Assembly (NCBI RefSeq): GCF_004145405.1
Contig: NZ_SELQ01000008.1
Coordinates: 62,001-126,000, forward strand
Source: Salipiger sp. IMCC34102
GTDB taxonomy: Bacteria; Pseudomonadota; Alphaproteobacteria; Rhodobacterales; Rhodobacteraceae
Direction of reading: 5' to 3'
DNA length: 64,000 bases
The notes under the pieces were generated by a model, which saw only the letters and a list, made by a program, of their open reading frames with translations, searched no databases and was not told the DNA's origin. Within the stretch, counting starts at the first letter, position 1. The number at the start of each line of letters is the position of its first letter. Below, in pieces: positions 54,108 to 64,000 of this stretch. Made by a program: the position numbers and the translations under genes.

Positions 54108-56302
54108 AAGACCTGACCGATATTCCGACCGCGAAAGTGGTCATGGACAAGCCCGACACCCGCAATCGCCTCGATCACATGGCGCAGGGCGTCATTCACA
54201 AGGGCCTGCCGCGTCCCGATGGCCCGCTCAAGGTCGCGGGAGTAGCGACCTATGCGCACGAGGATCAGCCCGAGGGCATGCTGACCGGCGTGCTCGTCCG
54301 CGCGCCCGTGTCCAGCGGCAAGATGACTGGTCTGAATGCCGAGGAGATCCGCGCCATGGACGGCGTGCGCGGCGTCTTCCACGGGAAGACCTTCCTGCGC
54401 AATCCCGCGCAGGGCACCGCGAACGAGGCGCCGATCCAGCCCGATGGAGAGATCTTCTACATCGGTCAGCCGATGGCCCTCGTCGTGGCCGACAGCTTCG
54501 AGCAGGCGCGCCATGCCGCCAAGACCGTGAAGCTGCAGATCGAGCGTTCGGACGCGGTGACGGACCTGTCCAAGGCAGAGGCGGAGGAGCAGGAGGACCA
54601 GTATTCCGCGCAAGGTGATCTGGACGGGGCGATGAAGGACGCGGCCTTCACGGTCGATCAGACTTACCGGACGCCGGGCCATACCTCCAACGCGATGGAG
54701 CCGCATGCCGCCATTGCGCAATGGGACGGCAAGAAGCTGACCGTACGCGCGTCCTGCCAGATGCTGAAGTACAACGTGAATGAACTGGCGGATTCGCTGG
54801 ATCTGGAGCCTTCGCAGGTGCATCTGCTCACGCCTTTCACCGGCGGCGGGTTCGGCGCCAAGCTGGGGATCAGTCACGAAGCGGTGGCCGCGGGCCATGC
54901 CGCGATGGAACTGGGCGCCCCGGTCGCGGTGGTCCTGTCGCGCCAGCAGGTGGCGGAAGCGACCATGCGCCGGTCGGAGACCGTGCAGCAGATCCGCCTT
55001 GCGGCGGACGCCGAGGGGCGGTTGACCGGGATCGGGCACACCGCGACCGTGTCGAACCTGCCCGACGAGCCCTTTGCCGAACCGGTGACCCAGGCGACCC
55101 CCTTCATCTACCGCGGGGAGAACCGCGAGGTCGGCATGAAGGTGAAGCGCATCAACTCTATGGCCGCGGGCTCCGTGCGCGCGCCGGGGGAGGCGGTCGG
55201 CCTTACCGCGCTCGAGATCGCTATGGACGAGCTGGCGCGGGCCTCGGGCGTCGATCCGGTGGAGCTGCGCAAGATCAACGTGCCGGAGGTCGATCCCTCC
55301 GACGGGCGCGATTTCTCGTCCAACACGCTGGTCGAGGCGCTGGACGATGGCGCGCGCGCCTTTGGCTGGGCGGACCGAGAGACTGGGCGCACCGACGGGG
55401 ACTGGCTGATCGGTTACGGCATGGCGTCGGCCACGCGGGTGAACATGATCGGCGAAAGCCACGCGCGCATCACGCTGGAAGACGGCAAGGTCCTGGTCGA
55501 GACGGACATGACCGACGTGGGCACCGGCACCTATGCGATCCTCACCCAGATCGCGGCGGAGATGCTGGGCGTCGACCCCGCCCATGTGACGGTCGACCTG
55601 GGCAACTCTGACCACCCGAAGGCGGCGGGGTCGGGCGGCAGCTGGGGCGCGTCCTCTTCGGGCAGCTCGGTCTTCGTCGCCTGCGAGAACCTGCGCAGTC
55701 GCATCGCCGAGGAGATGGGCGTCGAGGAGACGGACCTGACCTTGCAGGACGGCATCGCCCGCGCCGCCAATACCCAGCGGGAGCTTGCAAGCTTCGGGAC
55801 GCTGGCGGTCGAAGGCGTGATCGACGCAGGGAAAACCGGCGAGGATGTGCGACAGGCCACCTTCGGGTCGTTCTTCGCAGAGGTCGGCGTGAACCGCGTC
55901 AGCGGAGAGGTGCGCGTGCGCCGGATGCACGGCTCCTTCGCCGCGGGCCGGATCCTCAACGAGATGACGGCACGCAGCCAGTGTCTCGGCGGGATGACCT
56001 TCGGCATCGGCATGGCCCTGACCGAAGAGCTGATGTTCGACCCCCGCGACGGGCATCTCGTGAACAACGACATGGCCGAATACCACGTGCCGGTGAACCT
56101 CGACGTGCCGCAGCTGACGGTGAACTTCCTGGAGGAACGCGACCCCTGGGCGAACCCGATGCAGGCCAAGGGCATCGGCGAGCTGGGGATCTGCGGGGCA
56201 GGGGCCTCTATCGTGAACGCGATCTACGACGCCTGCGGCGTGCGCGTGCGAGACCTGCCGGCGACCATGGACAAGCTTCTGTCGGGCCTTCCCGATTTGT
56301 AA
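54104..56302 (+). CDS. Aldehyde oxidoreductase, molybdenum-binding subunit (PaoC-like)
   Basis: A 732-residue catalytic subunit that binds the molybdenum cofactor and oxidises aldehydes, probably aromatic ones by analogy with E. coli Pao[12 protein letters not shown] lies at the cofactor site, and [12 protein letters not shown] and the catalytic glutamate Glu693 in [13 protein letters not shown] are present. There is no twin-arginine signal on the small subunit, so the complex is probably cytoplasmic or relies on an unseen signal. No paoD/XdhC-type maturation gene follows here; a hairpin ends the operon. Confidence 0.92.
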   Translation: MKDLTDIPTAKVVMDKPDTRNRLDHMAQGVIHKGLPRPDGPLKVAGVATYAHEDQPEGMLTGVLVRAPVSSGKMTGLNAEEIRAMDGVRGVFHGKTFLRNPAQGTANEAPIQPDGEIFYIGQPMALVVADSFEQARHAAKTVKLQIERSDAVTDLSKAEAEEQEDQYSAQGDLDGAMKDAAFTVDQTYRTPGHTSNAMEPHAAIAQWDGKKLTVRASCQMLKYNVNELADSLDLEPSQVHLLTPFTGGGFGAKLGISHEAVAAGHAAMELGAPVAVVLSRQQVAEATMRRSETVQQIRLAADAEGRLTGIGHTATVSNLPDEPFAEPVTQATPFIYRGENREVGMKVKRINSMAAGSVRAPGEAVGLTALEIAMDELARASGVDPVELRKINVPEVDPSDGRDFSSNTLVEALDDGARAFGWADRETGRTDGDWLIGYGMASATRVNMIGESHARITLEDGKVLVETDMTDVGTGTYAILTQIAAEMLGVDPAHVTVDLGNSDHPKAAGSGGSWGASSSGSSVFVACENLRSRIAEEMGVEETDLTLQDGIARAANTQRELASFGTLAVEGVIDAGKTGEDVRQATFGSFFAEVGVNRVSGEVRVRRMHGSFAAGRILNEMTARSQCLGGMTFGIGMALTEELMFDPRDGHLVNNDMAEYHVPVNLDVPQLTVNFLEERDPWANPMQAKGIGELGICGAGASIVNAIYDACGVRVRDLPATMDKLLSGLPDL

Positions 56303-56314
56303 GAGTTCGCGCCT

Positions 56315-56350
56315 TGGTGCGGGGCAGGGCGGTTGTCTTGCCCCGCACCA
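56315..56350 (+). terminator. Hairpin terminator after the aldehyde oxidoreductase operon
   Basis: A perfect 12-bp stem TGGTGCGGGGCA / TGCCCCGCACCA (56315-56326 with 56339-56350) with a 12-base loop begins 12 bp after the stop codon. There is no T-run, but its stability and position support termination before treZ. Confidence 0.7.
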
Positions 56351-56440
56351 GGTCACACGTGTTGACCTATTTCGATTGCCGGTGGCCGGAGCTTCGCTAC
56401 AGTGTTCCGGCGACGCATTTTTCAGGAAAGACCCACCTTC

Positions 56441-58165
56441 GTGACATCCGACAAGACGCAACCTTACTGGGGAGCCTGGCCGGCGGGCGAGGGACAGTGG
56501 GACTTCGCGCTGTGGTCGCCCGACCGCGACACGCTCGAACTGAAGATCGACGACAAGTTGCATGCCCTGACCAAGGATGCGGAGGGCACGTTCCGCGGGC
56601 GGTTTCCGGCGCGGACCGGCGATCGCTACGGCTACGTCCTGGACGGTGTGGTCGTGCCCGATCCCGCGGCGCGCCGGCAGGCGGGAGAGGTCCACGCGAT
56701 GTCGCTGCTGACGCGCGACCCGCAGGCGCCTTCGCCCTGGCAAGGACGCGACTGGGTCGACACGGCGATGGTCGAAATTCACATCGGCACCTTCACCCGC
56801 GAAGGCACGTTTACCGCGGCCGCGGCGAAGCTGGCCGACCTCGCGGCGCTTGGCGTCAACACGGTGGAGGTCATGCCGATCGCCCAGTTCGGCGGCGCCC
56901 GCGGCTGGGGGTATGACGGGGTGCTGCCCTACGCGGTGCACCCGGCCTACGGCGCGCCGCAGGACTTCGCGGACTTCGTGGGTGCGGCCCATGCGCTGGG
57001 GATCAGCGTCCTGCTGGACGTGGTCTACAACCACTTCGGGCCGGACGGCGCCTACATCCACGGGCTGGCGCCGTCGTTCTTCGACGAAGGCCGCACGACG
57101 CCCTGGGGGCCTGCGGTGGATTTCACCAGGCGCCCCGTGCGGGACTTCTTCATCCGCAACGCGCGGATGTGGGTGGAGGCTTTCGGCGTCGACGGGTTCC
57201 GCTTCGACGCGGTGCACCAGCTGGTCGATCCGTCCGAGCGGCCGTTCTTCACCGAGCTGACGGAGAGCCTGCGTGCGCTCGATACGATCCGGCCCCTGCA
57301 CCTGGTGGCCGAGGACGAGCGCAACCTTGCCGCCGACCGCGAAGCAGGCCGGATCGACGCGCAATGGAACGACGATTTCCACCACGCGATGCACGTCCTG
57401 CTGACCGGAGAGGACGAAGGCTACTACGCCAATTACGCCGCCGATCCGATGGCCGACCTGTGCCTTGCCCTGGCGGAGGGGCAGGTGGAACAAGGCCAGC
57501 CGCGCGTCGGGCCGTCGCGGGGGGCGCCTTCGGGCGATCTGCCGCCGCAGGCCTTTGTGAATGCCAACCAGACGCACGACCAGATCGGCAACCGCGCGCT
57601 CGGCGACCGGCTGATCAAGCTGGCGGGGCCCGACGCGGTGCGGATCGCCCATGCGGTGCTGCTGACGGCGCCCTACGTGCCGATGCTCTTCCAGGGAGAG
57701 GAGGCGGGATCCTACGCGCCCTTCCCCTTCTTCGCCGACTTCGAAGGCGATCTGGCCGAAGCCGTCCGGTCGGGCCGCAAGGAGGAGTTCAAGGACTTCG
57801 GCGGGTTCGCGGGGGAGTTGCCGGATCCGCTCGATCGCGCGACCCGCGACATGGCGCGCCCCTACGACGACCTGCCCGAGGACGCCGACGACTGGCGGCG
57901 GCTGACCGCGCGGCTTCTGGGCTGGCGCGCGACGCAAGTGCTGCCGCTCTTGCGCAGCGGCCGGGCGGAGCCTGCGCGGGTGCGCGCGACGGGCCCGTGC
58001 TCTGCCGTGGCAAGCTGGGCCTTCGAGGCCGGCACGCTCGATCTTGCGTTTCACTTCGGCACGGTGCCGGACACGCCCCACCTCTGGCCCGACAGTCCCG
58101 AGCGGTTGACGCTCGGCGCGCCGGGCACCCCTTTCGGATTTTGCGCATGGACGACCAGCCGATGA
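56441..58165 (+). CDS. treZ: Malto-oligosyltrehalose trehalohydrolase TreZ
   Basis: A 574-residue GH13 enzyme that releases trehalose from maltooligosyl-trehalose. An N-terminal beta domain (PYWGAWPAGEGQWDFALWSPDRDTLEL) is followed by the barrel: EIHIGTFTREGTF, GGARGWGYDGVLPYAVHPAYGAP, DVVYNHFGPDG, nucleophile Asp in VDGFRFDAVHQLVD, acid Glu in HLVAEDERN and the third acid in NQTHDQIGNRA. GTG 56441 is preferred for the AGGAAAG upstream; a further GTG at 56402 is possible. It overlaps treY (ATGA). Confidence 0.93.
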   Translation: MTSDKTQPYWGAWPAGEGQWDFALWSPDRDTLELKIDDKLHALTKDAEGTFRGRFPARTGDRYGYVLDGVVVPDPAARRQAGEVHAMSLLTRDPQAPSPWQGRDWVDTAMVEIHIGTFTREGTFTAAAAKLADLAALGVNTVEVMPIAQFGGARGWGYDGVLPYAVHPAYGAPQDFADFVGAAHALGISVLLDVVYNHFGPDGAYIHGLAPSFFDEGRTTPWGPAVDFTRRPVRDFFIRNARMWVEAFGVDGFRFDAVHQLVDPSERPFFTELTESLRALDTIRPLHLVAEDERNLAADREAGRIDAQWNDDFHHAMHVLLTGEDEGYYANYAADPMADLCLALAEGQVEQGQPRVGPSRGAPSGDLPPQAFVNANQTHDQIGNRALGDRLIKLAGPDAVRIAHAVLLTAPYVPMLFQGEEAGSYAPFPFFADFEGDLAEAVRSGRKEEFKDFGGFAGELPDPLDRATRDMARPYDDLPEDADDWRRLTARLLGWRATQVLPLLRSGRAEPARVRATGPCSAVASWAFEAGTLDLAFHFGTVPDTPHLWPDSPERLTLGAPGTPFGFCAWTTSR

Positions 58166-60372
58166 TCCCCCTGACTTCCACCTACCGGCTGCAGATGCGC
58201 GGCGGCGTGACCTTCGACGTGGCGCGCGCCTTCCTGCCGCACCTGGCGGACCTGGGGATCAGCCATCTGTACCTGTCGCCCATCTTTACGGCACAGGACG
58301 GATCGACCCACGGCTACGATGTGACCGATGCGAACGAGATCGACCCCGCCCTGGGCGGCGAGGCCGGTTTCCGGCGGCTGGCCGAAGAAGCGCAGGCCGC
58401 GGGCCTGGGCATCGTCATCGACATCGTGCCCAACCACATGGCGTTTTCGCTGGAGACGCCCTGGCTGCGCGACGTGCTGCGTCACGGTCAGAGCAGTGTC
58501 TATGCCGGGCATTTCGACATCGACTGGTCCGAAAAGTTGGTGCTGCCGTTCCTGGAAGAATCCTTTGCCGAGGCGCTGGCCGCGGGCAAGGTCGGCGTGG
58601 GCCGGGCGGAAGACGGGCCCGTGATGACCGTGGGCGAAGGGCTGGCGATCCCGCTGGCCCCCGGCACGACGACGGCGGACCTCGACGCGATGCACGCGGC
58701 ACAGGCGTGGCAGCTGACCCGCTGGGAACGCGAACGCGACAGCATCACGCACCGCCGGTTCTTCAACGTGACCGGGTTGATCGGGATGCGGGTGGAGGAC
58801 GAGACCGTTTTCGAGGACATGCACGCCAAGGTCTTCGAACTGGTCGACGCAGGGCTGGTGCAGGCGCTGCGGCTTGATCATATCGACGGGCTGGCGGACC
58901 CGGGCGGGTATCTCGAGCGGCTGAAGGCGCGGGTGTCGGTGCCGATCTGGGTGGAGAAGATCCTGACCGGCGACGAGGAGCTGCCCGACTGGGGCCTGGC
59001 CGGCACCACCGGCTACGAGGCGGCGCGCAAGATCGCGCAGGTGCTGACGGATGCCAAAGGGCAGGCGCGGATCGTCGAAGCCTGGCGGGCGGCGACGGGG
59101 ATCGAGGGCGCGTTCCACGACGCCGTCTCCACCGCCAAGAACGAGGTGCTGCGCCAGGATCTCGCGGCGGAGCTGCACGGGATGATCGACCTTGCCTCCG
59201 CCGCCTGCGAGGCGGACGCCCGGGCGCAAGGCGCCGAGGCGCTGCGCGAGGCTGTCATCGCCTTGCTGGTCGCATTTCCCCGGTACAGACCCTATTTCGC
59301 GGCCGGTACCGCGCGGGACGAGGACCGCGCCCTGATGGCCGACGTGGCCGACGACGCGGCGGAAGAGCTGCGCGACCGCAAGGTGCTCGACCAGTTGGCG
59401 GGGTTCATCACCGATCCCGGGACCCCCGCCGCGCGGGCCTTCCAGGTGCGCTTCCAGCAGGTGACCGGCGCGCTTCTGGCGAAAAGCCACGAGGATACCG
59501 CGGGCTTCCGCTGGAACGCTTACCTGGCTGCCAACGAGGTGGGCGCCGATCCCGATGCGCCGACCGTGACGCCCGCGGAACTGCAGGACTGGCTGTCGCG
59601 ACGCGGACCGCTTGCGATGACGCTGACCTCGACCCACGACACCAAGCGCAGCGAGGACGCGCGTGCGCGGCTTGTCGCGATCTCTCATCTGCCGGACGAC
59701 TTCGCGGACCTGGTGGCGGCGGTGGACGCGCTCGACGGGGCGACGGAGGCGAGCGCCAACGACCGCTGGTACCTGACGCAGGCCGCGCTGGCGATCTGGG
59801 GCGAGCCGGACTTCGAGACACGGCTGCGCGATCACATGATCAAGGCGCTGCGCGAGGCCAAGGTCATCACCAACTGGGTCTATCCCGACGAGGACGCCGA
59901 GGCGAAGGTGCTGGACCTGATCCCCGGCCTGGCGGCGGGCTGGGGCGGCGAGGGGCTCGATCGGTTGGTCGCGCGGGGCGAGGTGCTGTCGCTCATCCAG
60001 GTGGCGCTGAAGCTGGCGATGCCGGGGGTGCCCGATATCTACCGCGGCTGCGAAGGCCCGCATTTCGCGCTGACCGATCCCGACAACCGCCTGCCCGTCG
60101 ATCTGGAGAGCCTGCGTGGCTTGCCCCAGGCGGAAGGGTTCGCGGGGCAGAAGGCGCGCCTGACGCAGACCCTGCTGCGCCTGCGCCGCGCGGAGCCTGC
60201 CTTCTTCGAGACCGCAGAGACGCGGATCGAGGCGACCGACACCGGCTTTGCGCTGACCCGGACGGCGGAGGGTCGCCACTTGCGCGTGACCTGCGATCCG
60301 TCGGGGGCAGGGCAGGGGGCAGGGAGCCTCGTGCCCGAGGCGTTGCCCGGCCTGCGCATCGATTTCGGCTGA
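58162..60372 (+). CDS. treY: Malto-oligosyltrehalose synthase TreY
   Basis: A 736-residue GH13 enzyme that turns the reducing end of a maltodextrin into an alpha,alpha-1,1 bond. It begins IPLTSTYRLQMRGGVTFDVA and has LYLSPIFTAQDGSTHGYDV, VIDIVPNHMAF, the nucleophile in LRLDHIDGLADPGGYL, WVEKILTGDEELP and the late TSTHDTKRSEDARARL. ATG 58162 was chosen because it overlaps the treZ stop as ATGA; ATG 58147 is also in frame. Together TreY and TreZ make trehalose, an osmoprotectant, from glycogen-type glucans. Confidence 0.94.
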   Translation: MIPLTSTYRLQMRGGVTFDVARAFLPHLADLGISHLYLSPIFTAQDGSTHGYDVTDANEIDPALGGEAGFRRLAEEAQAAGLGIVIDIVPNHMAFSLETPWLRDVLRHGQSSVYAGHFDIDWSEKLVLPFLEESFAEALAAGKVGVGRAEDGPVMTVGEGLAIPLAPGTTTADLDAMHAAQAWQLTRWERERDSITHRRFFNVTGLIGMRVEDETVFEDMHAKVFELVDAGLVQALRLDHIDGLADPGGYLERLKARVSVPIWVEKILTGDEELPDWGLAGTTGYEAARKIAQVLTDAKGQARIVEAWRAATGIEGAFHDAVSTAKNEVLRQDLAAELHGMIDLASAACEADARAQGAEALREAVIALLVAFPRYRPYFAAGTARDEDRALMADVADDAAEELRDRKVLDQLAGFITDPGTPAARAFQVRFQQVTGALLAKSHEDTAGFRWNAYLAANEVGADPDAPTVTPAELQDWLSRRGPLAMTLTSTHDTKRSEDARARLVAISHLPDDFADLVAAVDALDGATEASANDRWYLTQAALAIWGEPDFETRLRDHMIKALREAKVITNWVYPDEDAEAKVLDLIPGLAAGWGGEGLDRLVARGEVLSLIQVALKLAMPGVPDIYRGCEGPHFALTDPDNRLPVDLESLRGLPQAEGFAGQKARLTQTLLRLRRAEPAFFETAETRIEATDTGFALTRTAEGRHLRVTCDPSGAGQGAGSLVPEALPGLRIDFG

Positions 60373-60397
60373 GACTGCGCGGCTTTGCGCGACAGGT

Positions 60398-60424
60398 CCC
60401 CGGCCCGTGGAACGCGGGCCGGGG
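60398..60424 (+). terminator. Hairpin between treY and glgX
   Basis: A perfect 10-bp stem CCCCGGCCCG / CGGGCCGGGG (60398-60407 with 60415-60424) with a 7-base loop, 25 bp after the treY stop and 57 bp before glgX. It may terminate treZY transcripts or separate expression levels of the two units. Confidence 0.6.
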
Positions 60425-60480
60425 TTGCACGTTGACACCGGTCCCGGATCCCCCGGCTCCCGCACCCGAAAGTTGCCACG

Positions 60481-62532
60481 ATGAAAGACAATCTGCCCGG
60501 TTTCGACCAGTCCCTCGCCCGTCCCGATGCCCTGGGGGCCGAAGCTTACGACGAAGGGACGAACTTCGCGCTCTATTCCGCCCATGCCGACCGGGTGGAA
60601 CTGTGCCTCTTCGACGAGTCGGGCCAGCAGGAAACCGCGCGCATGGACCTGCCAGAGATGGAAGGCGGCGTCTGGTACGGTTTCGTGCCGAACGTCGGCG
60701 CGGGCCAGCGCTATGGCTACCGGGTCCACGGCGCCTACGCGCCCAAGGAGGGGCACAGGTTCAACCCCAACAAGCTGCTGCTCGACCCCTACGCGCGCGC
60801 GCTGATGGGGCGGATCGACTGGGACGACGCGCTGTTCGGCTACAAGGTGGGCGAGGACGACCTGAGCTTCGACGAGCGCGATTCGGCGCCCTTCATGCCC
60901 AAGGGCGTGGTGGTGGAGGACCGGTTCGAGTGGTCCGCCAAGGAGACGCTGAATCACCGCTGGAAGGACACCGTTATCTACGAGGCCCATGCCAAGGGGC
61001 TGACGATGCGCCATCCGGGCGTCGCGCAGGCGGACCGGGGCACCTTCGTGGGCCTGTCCGCCGCGCCGGTGATCGAGCATCTTCAGAAGATCGGCGTCAC
61101 CGCGATCGAGCTTCTGCCGATCCACGCCTTCGTGCAGGACCGCCACCTGCTGGAGAAGGGCCTGTCGAACTACTGGGGCTACAACACGCTGTCGTTCTTC
61201 GCGCCGCACCAGCATTACATGCAGGGCTGGGACATCTCGGAGGTGAAACGCGCCATCGACCGCTTCCATGAGGCAGGGATCGAGGTGATCCTCGACGTGG
61301 TCTACAACCACACCGCCGAAGGGTCCGAGATGGGGCCGACCCTGTCGTTCCGGGGCATCGACAACGCCAGCTACTACCTGGCATCCGAGGATCCGCGCTA
61401 CGTCTACGACGTGACCGGCACCGGCAACACGCTGAACGTGGCGCATCCGATGGTGATGCGCATGGTGCTCGATTCCCTGCGCTACTGGGTCGAGCGGATG
61501 AACGTCGACGGCTTCCGCTTCGATCTGGCCAGCACTCTGGGGCGCGAGCCCACAGGGTTCGAGCGCGGCGGCAGTTTCTTCGCCGCGATTCGGCAGGACC
61601 CGACGCTGAGCCGCGTCAAGCTGATCGCCGAACCGTGGGACGTGGGCGACGGCGGCTACCAGGTGGGCGGTTTCCCCTGGCCGTTCCGCGAGTGGAACGA
61701 CAAGGCGCGCGACGACATCCGCGGCTTCTGGCGGGGTGACGACGGCCTCGTGCCGCGGATGAGCGAGCGGCTGTCGGGCTCTCCGGTGCAATTCGGGCAC
61801 GACCTGCGCCCGGCCACGAGTTCCATCAACTTCGTCGCCGCCCACGACGGCTTCACCCTGTGGGACACGGTCGCCTACGCCGAGAAGCACAACGAGGCCA
61901 ACGGCGAGGACAACAACGACGGCCACGGGCACAACATCTCTGACAACCTCGGGGTGGAGGGACCGACCGACGATCCGCAGATCATGGAAGCCCGCAAGCG
62001 GCGGGTGCGGGCAATGATCGCGACGCTGGCGGTGAGCCAGGGCGTGCCGATGATCCTGGCCGGCGACGAGATGGGCCAGACCCAGAAGGGCAACAACAAC
62101 GCCTATTGCCAGGACAACGAGATCGCCTGGATCGACTGGGAGGCGGGCGATCCCGAACTGATCGAGGCGACCGCTCGCGCCTTCGGCTGGCGGCGTGCGT
62201 TGCAGGGCTTCGTCGATCCGCGCTTCGGCACCTCCGACCCGGCGAGCGACAAGCGCACGCTGTGGTTCCACCCCGAGGGACGCGAGATGACCGAAGGCGA
62301 CTGGGCCGACGGGGGTCTGCGCGCCTTTGCCAAGCGGGTCATCGGCGCCGAATACGGCGAGGTCTTCATCGTGCTGAACGCGGGCGAGGATCTGATCTTC
62401 ACCCTGCCCGAGGGCGAGTGGTTCCTGCGGCTCGACAGCACGCGGAACGTCGACAGCCCCACGGTCTCCGGCGAGGTGGAGATCGCGGCGCAAAGCGTCG
62501 TCGTGCTGACGCGAGACGGCGCGATCGAGTAA
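60481..62532 (+). CDS. glgX: Glycogen debranching enzyme GlgX
   Basis: A 683-residue isoamylase-type GH13 enzyme that hydrolyses alpha-1,6 branches. It has an N-terminal CBM48-like domain (GAEAYDEGTNFALYSAHADRVELCLFD). The barrel shows IEHLQKIGVTAIELLPIHAF, NYWGYNTLSFFAP, DVVYNHTAEG, nucleophile Asp in NVDGFRFDLASTLGR, acid Glu in LIAEPWDVG, and FVAAHDGFTLWDTVAY. It supplies linear maltodextrins to TreY, which explains the linkage. The SD before ATG 60481 is weak. Confidence 0.94.
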   Translation: MKDNLPGFDQSLARPDALGAEAYDEGTNFALYSAHADRVELCLFDESGQQETARMDLPEMEGGVWYGFVPNVGAGQRYGYRVHGAYAPKEGHRFNPNKLLLDPYARALMGRIDWDDALFGYKVGEDDLSFDERDSAPFMPKGVVVEDRFEWSAKETLNHRWKDTVIYEAHAKGLTMRHPGVAQADRGTFVGLSAAPVIEHLQKIGVTAIELLPIHAFVQDRHLLEKGLSNYWGYNTLSFFAPHQHYMQGWDISEVKRAIDRFHEAGIEVILDVVYNHTAEGSEMGPTLSFRGIDNASYYLASEDPRYVYDVTGTGNTLNVAHPMVMRMVLDSLRYWVERMNVDGFRFDLASTLGREPTGFERGGSFFAAIRQDPTLSRVKLIAEPWDVGDGGYQVGGFPWPFREWNDKARDDIRGFWRGDDGLVPRMSERLSGSPVQFGHDLRPATSSINFVAAHDGFTLWDTVAYAEKHNEANGEDNNDGHGHNISDNLGVEGPTDDPQIMEARKRRVRAMIATLAVSQGVPMILAGDEMGQTQKGNNNAYCQDNEIAWIDWEAGDPELIEATARAFGWRRALQGFVDPRFGTSDPASDKRTLWFHPEGREMTEGDWADGGLRAFAKRVIGAEYGEVFIVLNAGEDLIFTLPEGEWFLRLDSTRNVDSPTVSGEVEIAAQSVVVLTRDGAIE

Positions 62533-62540
62533 CGCGCCGT

Positions 62541-62575
62541 CCCTGCCGCGGGGCGCGCCGCGGTCCGGGGCAGGG
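62541..62575. terminator. Hairpin in the convergent gap after glgX
   Basis: A stem CCCTGCC / GGCAGGG (62541-62547 with 62569-62575) with GC-rich internal pairing lies in the 46-bp gap between the convergent glgX and PHA-type genes. Being symmetrical, it could serve both strands. No clear T-run is present. Confidence 0.5.
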
Positions 62576-62578
62576 GGG

Positions 62579-62893
62579 TCAGGCGGCGGGTTTCGCCAGC
62601 ATCCGGGTGATGGCGTCGGTGACCATGTCGGCGATCTGGCCCTTCATCAGGGCCATCATCGCGGGGATGCGCACTTGGCCGTCAACGCTGGTGTCGGTCA
62701 GACGGCTGTCCACGGTGACCTGCTGACCCATCAGCCCGATGTCGAGTACCATGCCGTCCTCGCCCACGCGCCGCGCGTCGACCGTGCCGCCGGGAGGCAG
62801 CTTGCCGCGTAGCTTGGGCACGCCGGCAAGCAGCCGGGCGGTGGCCTCCTCTCGCGGCAGGGAGTGGGGGACGGTGAAATCTACCTTGGGCAT
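62579..62893 (-). CDS. Polyhydroxyalkanoic-acid-system (PHA_gran_rgn) family protein
   Basis: A 104-residue protein. The pattern PKVDFTVPHSLPREEATARLLAGVPKLRGKLP, GMVLDIGLMGQQVTVDSRLTDTSVDGQVRIP and a C-terminal amphipathic helix (MKGQIADMVTDAITRMLA) matches small proteins found with polyhydroxyalkanoate granule genes. ATG 62893 (MPKVDF) gives the family length; the open frame extends upstream into non-coding DNA. No other PHA genes are in the window, so the assignment to granules is by family only. Confidence 0.72.
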   Translation of the reverse strand: MPKVDFTVPHSLPREEATARLLAGVPKLRGKLPPGGTVDARRVGEDGMVLDIGLMGQQVTVDSRLTDTSVDGQVRIPAMMALMKGQIADMVTDAITRMLAKPAA

Positions 62894-63098
62894 GCGCGGT
62901 CCTGTGATCTGCCGGTGCGGCGGGGATGCGGCACCGGCGTCACCAGTGACGGGGCGCGGGGCGAAAATCCAGTGGCGACCGCCGTGACGCCGCGGCGCGG
63001 TCACGTCCCGGCGCGTGCTGCGCGGGACCTCGCGGCGATGGACGGCGGGTTTCAAAGGCGGTAGGTCCGATGCGACCGACGCACGAAAGGACCGCCCC

Positions 63099-64000
<902 letters not shown>

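Overview
The window is about 64 kb of GC-rich, gene-dense DNA. Most genes sit in tightly packed operons with ATGA stop/start overlaps. The gene set points to a marine or halotolerant alphaproteobacterium of the Rhodobacteraceae (Roseobacter group): a tripartite tricarboxylate transporter, RTX proteins including one with a C-terminal Hint domain, urease, a fused MrpAB antiporter, a DUF1127 protein and a polyhydroxyalkanoate-granule protein. A complete parA-parB-rep cassette with iterons lies at about 48.7-52.5 kb, so the window most likely belongs to an extrachromosomal replicon (plasmid or chromid). This taxonomic and replicon placement is inference from gene content.

Layout. (1) 1-9.1 kb, plus strand: the end of a polyketide/nonribosomal peptide cluster. 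It holds the last part of a PKS (dehydratase, carrier, thioesterase), a GT2 glycosyltransferase, an unusual formyltransferase-adenylation-carrier synthetase with a luciferase-like monooxygenase inside the adenylation domain, a 4'-phosphopantetheinyl transferase and an SGNH-like exported protein. (2) 9.1-9.8 kb: a relic stretch with a possible IS6-type transposase fragment. (3) 9.8-21.6 kb: a catabolic island. A TctCBA importer is interleaved with an enoyl-CoA hydratase-like enzyme, a GlcD-like FAD oxidase, a rhodanese, a DsbA-like isomerase and a 2-hydroxyacid dehydrogenase. Two IclR regulators and a convergent NDP-forming acyl-CoA synthetase accompany it. The tctC/iclR intergenic region and the synthetase leader share a GTTCY-N7-RGAAC inverted repeat. 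(4) 21.8-22.0 kb: a relic of IPP isomerase. (5) 22.1-30.8 kb: a modular cadherin-like/RTX protein with a type I secretion pair (two ABC half-exporters plus an HlyD protein). The second ABC and HlyD are joined in one frame at a C9 tract.

(6) 30.9-32.0 kb: glutathione-dependent formaldehyde dehydrogenase, followed by two strong hairpins and a long non-coding leader. (7) 32.7-36.5 kb: a large RTX-Hint protein with a textbook terminator. (8) 36.6-42.4 kb, minus strand: a complete urease operon ureDABCEFG, interrupted by an LprI-like gene and a DUF1127 gene. (9) 42.7-48.7 kb, plus strand: an Mrp-type Na+/H+ antiporter operon (mrpA with fused B, then C, D, E, F, G). (10) 48.7-52.5 kb: the plasmid maintenance module, bracketed by two identical 18-bp perfect palindromes that are good parS candidates. 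(11) 52.6-56.3 kb: a three-subunit molybdenum aldehyde oxidoreductase of the PaoABC type. (12) 56.4-62.5 kb: treZ-treY and glgX, making trehalose from and debranching glycogen. (13) 62.6-64.0 kb: a PHA-granule-type protein (minus strand) and the first 300 codons of monomeric isocitrate dehydrogenase, cut by the window edge.

Together the replicon carries secondary metabolism, protein export, nitrogen release from urea, sodium/pH homeostasis and compatible-solute synthesis. That load is typical of a large accessory replicon in a saline habitat. All functional calls come from reading motifs by eye; no database search was run.
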